Source: Prevotella sp.
Lineage (GTDB): Bacteria; Bacteroidota; Bacteroidia; Bacteroidales; Bacteroidaceae
Direction of reading: 5' to 3'
DNA: 27,336 nucleotides
Assembly: GCA_016283605.1 (NCBI GenBank)
Contig: JAEENF010000168.1
Span: 1-27,336, forward strand
Notes under the pieces: model-generated
Seen by the model: the letters and a program-made list of their open reading frames with translations, nothing else
Told to the model about the DNA's origin: nothing
Databases searched by the model: none
Position numbers and translations under genes: made by a program
Part shown: piece by piece, positions 14,794 through 21,569 of the stretch
Numbering within the stretch: position 1 is the stretch's first letter
How the letters are laid out: each line of letters opens with the position of its first letter

Positions 14794-15688
14794 ATTCCAT
14801 CTTAGCATTCTTCTCGAGCGTCCAGTCCTTACGCTTCTGCAGATCATTATCCTTGCCCTTGAACATTTTCGCGCCCTCAGCCTTGTTCTTCAGTTGCCAG
14901 TCGAGCCAGGCTAGAGCTACAACAGTAAACTCACCGCCATGAGGCTGGCGGTAGGTTCCACCATGACCTACAGGGAAGTTGGCTGCACAGGCAGGTACAT
15001 GATCGATACGATGGAAATCATCCATACCGTTCTCGTACGCAATATCCTCTGGACCACCCAAGAGGTACATAATAGGCGTATGTATCTCCTTCAGTTTCTC
15101 CTTCGGGGGCATTGGCATACCACCGACAGCCTGTCCTGCGTTCTGCTGGTTGAAGAGTCCGCTATTGCAGATCATCAGCGCCTTAATACGGGGATCGGCA
15201 CAATTGAAAAGTGTCTGAAGACCACCGCAAGACATGCCTGCCACACAGAGATTCTTCACATCTATCTTCTGATAATATGGTGACTTGGGGTCGGCATTCT
15301 GAGCATAAACCCAGTCGATACTCTCTATCTGTTGTTCTGTTCTTGACATCGGGCCTCTGTACCATCCGTCATCCATAGGAATAACGCCGGTAGCCATCAC
15401 AATATAGCCGTGAGAAGCAATCTCGTTCAGGAAGTTCATGTGTTCAAAAGGCGAATTAGAGCAAGCCCCATTACCCCATACGAGTACGGGCAGGGGATTC
15501 TGTGCGTTGAACTTCGATAAGTCCTGCGGCACGAACACCGTGTGTTCCTTCAGTCCCTCTACTTCGGTCATAACGGCCTTATAAGGTCCTGTACCACCGT
15601 CTTCAAGGATTCTCGACTTGGGTTGTGCCATAGTTACTCCGCCCTGCATGACGAGGGCCAGAAGCATTGCCAAACATTTCGTTTTCAT
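14792..15688 (-). CDS. Secreted alpha/beta hydrolase (esterase-like) in a GH8 operon
   Basis: 298 aa with signal peptide MKTKCLAMLLALVMQGGVTMAQ (cleavage after AQ). Alpha/beta-hydrolase features: VLVWGNGACSNSP (oxyanion region), nucleophile elbow G-M-S153-C-G, and VGHGG with the likely catalytic His near residue 240; an acidic residue in GGPEDIAYENGMDD is a candidate third member. It resembles the dienelactone-hydrolase/chlorophyllase-like group often found in polysaccharide loci. Last gene of the operon, 10 nt after the GH8 gene, so removal of acyl groups (acetyl, feruloyl or similar) from xylan fragments in the periplasm is a fair guess, not shown by sequence. The gene ends in the bidirectional terminator. 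Confidence 0.85.
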   Translation of the reverse strand: MKTKCLAMLLALVMQGGVTMAQPKSRILEDGGTGPYKAVMTEVEGLKEHTVFVPQDLSKFNAQNPLPVLVWGNGACSNSPFEHMNFLNEIASHGYIVMATGVIPMDDGWYRGPMSRTEQQIESIDWVYAQNADPKSPYYQKIDVKNLCVAGMSCGGLQTLFNCADPRIKALMICNSGLFNQQNAGQAVGGMPMPPKEKLKEIHTPIMYLLGGPEDIAYENGMDDFHRIDHVPACAANFPVGHGGTYRQPHGGEFTVVALAWLDWQLKNKAEGAKMFKGKDNDLQKRKDWTLEKNAKME

Positions 15689-15698
15689 ACGTAATTTG

Positions 15699-17066
15699 TT
15701 ATTTGTTGATAATACGATAATTTCCGCTCAGATGCATGAAGGCGAAGAGACGCAACAGACCGTCATAATAGGCATCGAAATAGCCGTCCTCGAAAGGTTC
15801 GTGCTTAGCATTCCAAAGGGCATCCACGAACTCCTTACTCTTCTCGTGTGAGCACATCACCGAGGCTGCAGCGGTAGTTGCAACCAGTCCGATACTGTGA
15901 CGGAGTTTACGGAAACCGCCAGCACCGAGGATCTCATTCCCCTCCGGCAGAGTACCGTCCTTACGATACTGGTCCAGGAACTTGTCGACGCCCTGACTAT
16001 AGAAAAAGTTCTGAATCTTCTCACCATACTGCCGCTGCCACTCACCGTCCTTGCAGCTCCACTCATAATCGAGAGCAACGTTCATAGGCACACGCCAGGA
16101 GTCATAACGGAAGTTATTATTGCCGTTACGTGGGGGAGTTTGAGGGGCTCCGCCTTGTTGACCCTGTGGTCTGCCAGGGAAACGGAAGCCCTGCATCTCA
16201 CTGCCATCATACTGACACTGGTCGCCATTGAGTCCTGTTTTCTCATCGATACACTTATGCAAGAACTCTCGACTTTTCTGAGCACAGTCAAGCCAGAAGT
16301 CCGAGCGCCCGTCATCACCCCACTTGGCCCAGACCTCATAGAAGGCAGGGATGTGATAGCTGGGGTCGGTGAAACGCTGTCCGAAACCGTCTGGAGTAAA
16401 GGTAATCAGACGAGTCTCCGGATCGATAAGATACATCTTCTGCGGACCTTGCTGCTGTCCGCCCCCGAAGCCTCCGAAACCTCCAAAGCCGCCTTGCCTG
16501 GGTTCTGGTGTATACTCCTTGGGTTGGATACAGTTCAAAATACGCTGGGCCTCAGCTTTGTAATTGATGCCCGTATTGTCACCCCAACGGTTAGAAGCGA
16601 AGATCAGGGCTGTAATAAAATAGAGTTCGCCATCACTGGCAGCGCCATCTGCATTACGGGTTCCGTCGGTCCTGCAACTCCAGGCGAAATAGCCCTCACG
16701 GTTACCACTCTGATGCTGCATATATTTCTTGCTCCAACGCCAGAGACGGTCGAAGATGTCCTTCTCTCCGAACTGTACGGCAACCATCAGCCCATACGAC
16801 ATACCCTCTGTTCTGGCGTCGTGGTTCTTAATGTCCGACACATAGCCCATCGAGTCCCCTACTTCGAAGTAAACCTTGTTGGGACCTCGGAACACGTCAT
16901 TAAAAACCTCTTTCAACTTGGCTTCCACCTCAGCAGGCTGATAACCCATTTCTACAAACACGTTACGATACTTTCCTGTCTCAAAACCGCCCTTAGTCCA
17001 AGGGGTATAGGCTTTCATCTGCATCGTCATTGCCACTAAAATAGCGATAATAAATAGTTTCTTCAT
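15699..17066 (-). CDS. Glycoside hydrolase family 8, reducing-end exo-oligoxylanase type
   Basis: 455 aa with signal peptide (MKKLFIIAILVAMTMQMKA). GH8 (alpha/alpha)6 barrel. HDARTEGMSYGLM carries the general acid Glu87; AASDGELYFITALIFASNRWG and DSWRVPMNVALDYEW are conserved blocks of Rex-type enzymes (EC 3.2.1.156), which release xylose from the reducing end of xylo-oligosaccharides. Odd: two low-complexity insertions inside the catalytic domain, GGFGGFGGFGGGQQQGP (encoded at about 16444-16494) and PQGQQGGAPQTPPRNGNNN (about 16120-16176), beyond the usual ~380 residues. AAAAAGG lies just before the ATG, one of few Shine-Dalgarno-like sites here. Lies between the outer-membrane protein (80-nt gap) and the hydrolase. 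Confidence 0.9.
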   Translation of the reverse strand: MKKLFIIAILVAMTMQMKAYTPWTKGGFETGKYRNVFVEMGYQPAEVEAKLKEVFNDVFRGPNKVYFEVGDSMGYVSDIKNHDARTEGMSYGLMVAVQFGEKDIFDRLWRWSKKYMQHQSGNREGYFAWSCRTDGTRNADGAASDGELYFITALIFASNRWGDNTGINYKAEAQRILNCIQPKEYTPEPRQGGFGGFGGFGGGQQQGPQKMYLIDPETRLITFTPDGFGQRFTDPSYHIPAFYEVWAKWGDDGRSDFWLDCAQKSREFLHKCIDEKTGLNGDQCQYDGSEMQGFRFPGRPQGQQGGAPQTPPRNGNNNFRYDSWRVPMNVALDYEWSCKDGEWQRQYGEKIQNFFYSQGVDKFLDQYRKDGTLPEGNEILGAGGFRKLRHSIGLVATTAAASVMCSHEKSKEFVDALWNAKHEPFEDGYFDAYYDGLLRLFAFMHLSGNYRIINK

Positions 17067-17081
17067 CCTTTTTATTTGTTA

Positions 17082-17098
17082 GTCTTTATACTAAAGAC
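17082..17098. other. Small hairpin in the OMP-GH8 spacer
   Basis: GTCTTTA TAC TAAAGAC: a 7-bp stem with a 3-nt loop, 16 nt before the GH8 start codon. No T-run follows in the direction of transcription, so it is not a classical terminator; it may be an mRNA stability or processing element. Confidence 0.4.
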
Positions 17099-17146
17099 GT
17101 ATTTTAAATCGAAAAGTTTAATTCTGAAATAGACCATGACACAAAA

Positions 17147-20140
17147 TCATCGACGGCCACCGCCACGATTACCACCGCCACGATTACCACCGCCACGATT
17201 ACCACCACCGAAGCCCTGTCCACCTCGCTGATCACGGTTACGCTGGTCGCGATTACCCCAGGTCTTGTCGTATTTCCCTTCGGTGTCAATCTTTCCACCG
17301 AACATGTTCAAACGGTAGCGAACATGAAGCATCGCGTACGAATTGATACTATTGAAACGGGTGTCGCTGCGACCTGTAGCCGATACCCAACGGTTATAGT
17401 TACTCTGCTGACCTAACAAATCGTAGAAGTTCAAAGCCACCGTGAGTAACTTGCTTCTGAGGAAGGTCTTGGAAATCTGACCGTTCCAAATCAATTCGTT
17501 GGTATTCGAAGAAGGGTCGTTATAACCTCGACGGCTACGCTCATGGAGGTCTGTGGAGATTTCGATACCTAAAGGCAGACGGAGCATAACCTGTCCGCCA
17601 TAATTAAATTGCCACGTGTCGAGGTTAGCCGTAGGCTGCAACTCGTTACGGGTGTGTTGGTAATTACACCAGCCATCAAGGGTCACTTCCAACCAATCAT
17701 TACGATAACTGAGATTAAGTCGTTCGCTAAGATTCACCGAACGTGTCGTATTCTTCTGTGCATCAGCTTTCTGCTGGGCCACATAGCTCACGTAGTTATT
17801 GTAGCGTACACGTGTATCTGTACCGATATTCCAATGGGCTGTGGTGTCAATGGCGGTGTTAAAATTCAAACCGCTGTTAACATCCCAATTGCCGTTGATA
17901 TTCTCAGGTCTTGAAATACTACCACCTGTCTCCTGATCATAGCGTACGAGATTCGATATGGAGTTTCGCGTATTTCGATAGTTTGCCCAGACCACGATAC
18001 TACGTTTGTATCTCTGAATATAATTATTGTAATACAGATTCAGCGAATTGGTAAACTGAGGTTTCAGTCCTGGGTTTCCCATAGTGATATACAGTGGATT
18101 GGAGTCGTCGGTAATATCGAGTAACTGGGTGATATCGGGCTGACGGGTGTCACCTCTGTACTGTATTCGGAAAGTCTGCTGGTCGCTGAATTTATAACGG
18201 AAGTCAAGTGTTGGTGTGAAATTGGTGACGTTACGGATCGTGTCAACATATATGCCACGATAGTCCTGAATATAGTTGGAGTGCTGTGGCTGTATGAGGA
18301 AACCGATGTTATAGTCGTATTTCTCCTGCCAGTAGCGCAACATCAGACGGATGTTATGCGTATAGTTCTTGTACTCGGAATAGCGGCTTAACTGCTTGTC
18401 AAGGAAATAGTCCAATTGTCCATTTACTGATTTCCACGCACCATGTTCCAACCAAGGATCCCATTCGCGATATTCTGGTATGATACCGGTGAATGGATTC
18501 TGTGCCAAACCACTGAAGTCATAGGTCTGACGATCGCTCTTGTTCTGATTATACCGCATCTCATAGCTGGTCTGCAGATGAGCACCTTTCCAAAGAGGTT
18601 CGCTATAGGAGATGTTGACCACATAACCGCTATTGTCGGTGGGCGTAGTATTATAACGGGCGGTGAAGTAGGTAGAGTCTTGTCCTGCCTGATTTTTCAC
18701 CTGGAAGAGTTGCACTTCGTTGTTCGAGGTGTTCTGCTGCCGATTGTTACCAGCACTACCCTCAAAACGCAGGGTAACATTACGTCCTTTCGGATTCAGA
18801 CGGCGATACAATTGCAGCATACCCCAGGCATTCTTGTTCTTTCCATACGATAGGCTGGCCTGCTGATTATGGTTCACGGCCTTGTTACTACTGTACATCG
18901 CCTGAATACCGTCATCAGACAAGGGATCGGAGACATAGAGATAAGGGTCGTCAGAGAACGTAGCTGACAAGGAGGTCGATGTACCGTCACTGGTACCATA
19001 ACTGCCGTTGGCACGCAACAGGATAGTTGTCAGGGTATCAGGCTTCCACTCGAAACGGATATTACCATTCCAGTTGTTGCTACGGGAAAGACTCTTTGAG
19101 TTGCTGTTCGAGAAAGTACGATACTCCTGACTATAGAAATTCTCACTGGCGTTCTGGTTTTCGTTGTCTCCATCTCGATGGTTCCAACGGATACTGGCGT
19201 CCATTTTCAACTTCTCACCATCATCGTAGTTAAGGTTGGTACCGACCATCTTACGAGCATTCAGTCCACGATTGTTCCACCAACCAGCATTCTCCTCCTT
19301 ATTATTCAGATTGCCCATCAACATGAAACGGGTCTTGTCGGTAAAGCTGCTACCCATACCTCTTGAGGCGTAGCGGTGTTGCGTGCCTCCAGCAACATCA
19401 AGGTTGGTCATATAACCATGATTCATACCTTTCTTGATGGTGAAATCAAGCACGGTCTCCTTCTCGCCATCCTCAATGCCTGTGATACGGGCCTGATCAC
19501 TCTGCTGGTCATAGAACTTCACATTCTGGATAATGGAAATGGGCAGGTTCTTGATGGCCGTCTCGATATCACCCAACATAAACTCTCTACCGTCGAGCAG
19601 GATTTTCTTGACTTCTTTTCCATTGACAGTGATATTTCCATCCTCATCAACTTCGGCTCCAGGCATACGTTTAATCAGCTCCTCAATCGCGGAACCCTCG
19701 GGCGTACGAATGGCTTCGGGGTTAAAGACCAACGTATCCTTTCTAGCGATGACCTGAGCCGCACGTCCTGTGATCACTGCTTCTTTCAACAGGATACTTT
19801 CCGGAGCGAGCAACAAAGTTCCCAACTCCTGATTCTGATAGCGACGGAGGGTCACCTCACGTTCCAGCATCTGATAACCTACCGACGTGATGCGCAATTT
19901 ATATGTACCATTCGAGGGAGCCTCAACACTAAAGATACCCCTGATATTACTCACGGTACCACCGACAAACGTACTATCAGATGCCGTAAACAACTGAATG
20001 GTAGCTTGTACCATCGGTTCCTTAAGGTCTGCATCCAACAACTTTCCGCTAATCGTGAGTCGATGTTCATCTTCTTCCTGAGCCATACTGACAGTAAATC
20101 CCGCCAGTAGCATTACAATAACTAAAAAGGTATATCTCAT
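17147..20140 (-). CDS. Outer-membrane beta-barrel, TonB-receptor-like, with Gly-rich tail
   Basis: 997 aa from ATG 20140, with signal peptide MRYTFLVIVMLLAGFTVSMAQ; the frame is open 10 codons further up but that lacks sense as a signal. Order: carboxypeptidase-regulatory-like beta-sandwich (about 28-110, LTISGKLLDADLKEPMVQATIQLF), plug-like region (about 115-220, ITGRAAQVIARKDTLVFNPEAIRTPEGSAIEELIKRMPG), then a long barrel of the OMP_b-brl_3 kind with many aromatic strands. No SusD partner is adjacent. The C-terminus is unusual: instead of a terminal strand it ends in Gly/Arg/Asn repeats (GGGNRGGGNRGGGNRGGGRR). First gene of an operon with GH8 and an esterase, so uptake or binding of xylo-oligosaccharides at the outer membrane is inferred. 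Confidence 0.87.
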   Translation of the reverse strand: MRYTFLVIVMLLAGFTVSMAQEEDEHRLTISGKLLDADLKEPMVQATIQLFTASDSTFVGGTVSNIRGIFSVEAPSNGTYKLRITSVGYQMLEREVTLRRYQNQELGTLLLAPESILLKEAVITGRAAQVIARKDTLVFNPEAIRTPEGSAIEELIKRMPGAEVDEDGNITVNGKEVKKILLDGREFMLGDIETAIKNLPISIIQNVKFYDQQSDQARITGIEDGEKETVLDFTIKKGMNHGYMTNLDVAGGTQHRYASRGMGSSFTDKTRFMLMGNLNNKEENAGWWNNRGLNARKMVGTNLNYDDGEKLKMDASIRWNHRDGDNENQNASENFYSQEYRTFSNSNSKSLSRSNNWNGNIRFEWKPDTLTTILLRANGSYGTSDGTSTSLSATFSDDPYLYVSDPLSDDGIQAMYSSNKAVNHNQQASLSYGKNKNAWGMLQLYRRLNPKGRNVTLRFEGSAGNNRQQNTSNNEVQLFQVKNQAGQDSTYFTARYNTTPTDNSGYVVNISYSEPLWKGAHLQTSYEMRYNQNKSDRQTYDFSGLAQNPFTGIIPEYREWDPWLEHGAWKSVNGQLDYFLDKQLSRYSEYKNYTHNIRLMLRYWQEKYDYNIGFLIQPQHSNYIQDYRGIYVDTIRNVTNFTPTLDFRYKFSDQQTFRIQYRGDTRQPDITQLLDITDDSNPLYITMGNPGLKPQFTNSLNLYYNNYIQRYKRSIVVWANYRNTRNSISNLVRYDQETGGSISRPENINGNWDVNSGLNFNTAIDTTAHWNIGTDTRVRYNNYVSYVAQQKADAQKNTTRSVNLSERLNLSYRNDWLEVTLDGWCNYQHTRNELQPTANLDTWQFNYGGQVMLRLPLGIEISTDLHERSRRGYNDPSSNTNELIWNGQISKTFLRSKLLTVALNFYDLLGQQSNYNRWVSATGRSDTRFNSINSYAMLHVRYRLNMFGGKIDTEGKYDKTWGNRDQRNRDQRGGQGFGGGNRGGGNRGGGNRGGGRR
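17162..17206 (-). repeat. Three perfect 15-bp tandem repeats encoding GGNRG units
   Basis: GCCACGATTACCACC on the plus strand three times without change (17162-17176, 17177-17191, 17192-17206), with a partial unit toward 17154. In frame with the outer-membrane protein; copy changes would alter tail length by 5 residues per unit. Confidence 0.9.
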
Positions 20141-20246
20141 GTTAAACCTAATTTTTGTATCGGTAACCATTCATTTTTTCGTTTTGACGCAAAAACAAAC
20201 AATTCGTTTATCGGGATTATCGGGAATTAATATCTGTTAACACATC

Positions 20247-20264
20247 AACGCAACGCGTTGCGTT
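20247..20264. promoter_or_regulatory. LacI-family operator palindrome
   Basis: AACGCAACGCGTTGCGTT is a perfect 18-bp palindrome with a central CG, the form of LacI/PurR/CcpA-type operators (compare ACGCAAACGTTTGCGT for PurR). It lies between the lacI gene and the outer-membrane/GH8 operon, about 44 nt upstream of the lacI-side -7 box, and is the obvious site for the adjacent LacI protein. Confidence 0.8.
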
Positions 20265-20307
20265 CTATTTTTTGTAATTTACTGATATATTGTTGGGACG
20301 ATTTACG

Positions 20308-20315
20308 TATCTTTG
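20308..20315 (+). promoter_or_regulatory. -7 promoter element toward lacI
   Basis: TATCTTTG, expected start near 20321, 165 nt before the lacI ATG. No ideal TTTG -33 box at 19-21 nt. Confidence 0.65.
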
Positions 20316-20399
20316 CAGCGTACAACACAAGAATTCACTATAAAGTGTATTGTTAATGTCTATTGTACATTATCATATTAATTAGTAAGTTAGAAAGTT

Positions 20400-20431
20400 A
20401 CCACCTGCTTGTGAAAGTCGGTGGTTTTTTT
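20400..20431 (+). terminator. Terminator-like hairpin in the lacI leader
   Basis: ACCACC (20400-20405) pairs with GGTGGT (20420-20425); inside, CTT pairs with AAG around a GTGA loop, separated by a 2x2 internal loop. A run of seven T (20425-20431) follows. It stands 55 nt before the lacI start, downstream of the -7 box at 20308, so transcripts from that promoter could end here (leader RNA or attenuator). Confidence 0.65.
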
Positions 20432-20485
20432 ACAAAAAAACGGTCTTGATATAATACATCTTAGGATGTGACGTTATTATTATAG

Positions 20486-21484
20486 ATGAAGAAAAGAGTA
20501 TCACAACGTGACATTGCCCGTCGACTGGGTGTCAACGTGTCCACAGTATCCAGAGCACTGAACGGCCTACCAGGCGTCAGTTCTGAACTACGGCAGGAGA
20601 TTGAGCGACTTGCCATGCAGCAAGACTACCAGCCCAATCCTTTTGCCATGAGCCTGCGTTATGATACAACCCGTACAATTGGCATTATCGTACCCGACCT
20701 CGCTTTTAGTCATTATGCCCATATCGTAAAACATATTGAAGCAGAGGCGAAGAAGAACGGATATATGTGTATTGTGACGGACTCCGGTGACAAATACAGT
20801 CATGAAGTGGAGTGTGTGAACCAACTCTTGAGCAAACACGTGGAGGGCATCGTGCTTTGTCTCTCGCAAGAGACCAACGACTTTGCCCATATTGAACGAC
20901 TCAAAGAGAGGCACATCCCTGTGGTACTTTTCGACAGAGTCGCCGACGTCGGCTGTTCTACGGTCAGTGTCAACGATGTAGAATCTGGCCGTCAGGCAAC
21001 CCTTCACCTGATAGACAGTGGCAAGCGACGCATCGCCTTCCTAGGCGGACCAAACAAGTTAAAACAGACCGCTGATCGCAAACACGGCTATCTGGAAGCC
21101 CTGCGTGAGAGGGGAATGAACATCAGAAAAGATTTGGTGAAATGTGGTAACGTCAGCTTTAATTCCGGCTTATCCAGAACGTTGGAACTATTAGACCTTC
21201 CTGAACGTCCTGATGCCATCATTGCCGACCACGGTCTGCTGGCGATAGCCTCATTACAGGCTATCTACAGTAAAGGGCTGCGCATTCCTGAAGATGTAGC
21301 TGTCATCGGTTTTATGAGCGAATGGGTATCCGACATATCAGTTCCTCGCATTACGTTCGTGAAACAGAACCTCAAGGAAATCGGCTCAAAAACCTTCAAA
21401 CTACTCCTCGACCAAATCAATGGAGAACAAAATATCAAGCACATCACTGTCAATGCACGTCTGAACATCAAGGAAAGTGCATAA
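20486..21484 (+). CDS. LacI family transcriptional regulator
   Basis: 332 aa. Helix-turn-helix at residues 6-26 (SQRDIARRLGVNVSTVSRALNG), hinge helix near 48-60 (DYQPNPFAMSLR), then a periplasmic-binding-protein-like effector domain (TIGIIVPDLAFSHYAHIVKHIEAEAKKNGY, VVLFDRV, RRIAFLGG, AIIADHGLLAIASLQAIYSKGLRIPEDVAVIGF). The effector is likely a sugar or sugar fragment; the specific ligand is unknown. Divergent from the OMP-GH8-esterase operon with an operator palindrome between them, so control of that operon and of itself is the simple model. No Shine-Dalgarno. Its stop codon lies in the strong stem-loop 21439-21496. Confidence 0.93.
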   Translation: MKKRVSQRDIARRLGVNVSTVSRALNGLPGVSSELRQEIERLAMQQDYQPNPFAMSLRYDTTRTIGIIVPDLAFSHYAHIVKHIEAEAKKNGYMCIVTDSGDKYSHEVECVNQLLSKHVEGIVLCLSQETNDFAHIERLKERHIPVVLFDRVADVGCSTVSVNDVESGRQATLHLIDSGKRRIAFLGGPNKLKQTADRKHGYLEALRERGMNIRKDLVKCGNVSFNSGLSRTLELLDLPERPDAIIADHGLLAIASLQAIYSKGLRIPEDVAVIGFMSEWVSDISVPRITFVKQNLKEIGSKTFKLLLDQINGEQNIKHITVNARLNIKESA

Positions 21485-21496
21485 TCAGTGATGTGC
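21439..21496 (+). other. Long stem-loop across the lacI stop codon
   Basis: GCACATCACTG (21439-21449) pairs perfectly with CAGTGATGTGC (21486-21496); inside, ATGCAC (21453-21458) pairs with GTGCAT (21477-21482), separated by a 3x3 internal loop, with an 18-nt apical loop. The downstream sequence is A-rich, not T-rich, so it is not a standard terminator for lacI. Confidence 0.55.
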
Positions 21497-21518
21497 CGGT
21501 GCAAAAAAAATAAAAAAA

Positions 21519-21532
21519 TTCCACTTTTCACT
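21519..21532 (+). repeat. Two in-phase heptamer repeats before topB
   Basis: TTCCACT and TTTCACT just upstream of the topB -7 box, the same family as at 3858-3885. Confidence 0.5.
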
Positions 21533-21541
21533 TTTTTTTAT

Positions 21542-21549
21542 TACCTTTG
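21542..21549 (+). promoter_or_regulatory. -7 promoter element of topB-deoD
   Basis: TACCTTTG followed by GCATCC; expected start near 21556, leader about 14 nt to ATG 21570. Confidence 0.7.
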
Positions 21550-21569
21550 CATCCAAAATAAGAGAAATA

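Larger units (their letters stand above)
20141..20485. promoter_or_regulatory. Divergent control region between the OMP operon and lacI
   Basis: A 345-nt gene-free stretch. From left to right: OMP leader with no clean TAnnTTTG box (nearest ATTGTTTG on minus, about 20196-20203), a lone ACGCAA half-site at 20187-20192, the palindrome at 20247-20264, the lacI-side -7 box at 20308-20315, a terminator-like hairpin at 20400-20431, and a small stem ACATC-TTAG-GATGT at 20456-20469 just before lacI. Confidence 0.6.

Noticed and set aside
14505..14942. Short frames over the SRP RNA and tRNA-Thr
   Set aside because: The DNA is explained by structured RNA genes and a terminator.
15897..17039. 380-aa plus-strand frame opposite GH8
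   Set aside because: Antisense shadow of a gene with intact GH8 motifs and signal peptide.
17154..17210. Possible CRISPR-like array of short repeats
   Set aside because: The 15-bp units are directly adjacent without spacers and are in frame in a coding sequence.
19376..20110. 244-aa plus-strand frame opposite the outer-membrane protein N-terminus
   Set aside because: Antisense shadow; no start context or family features.
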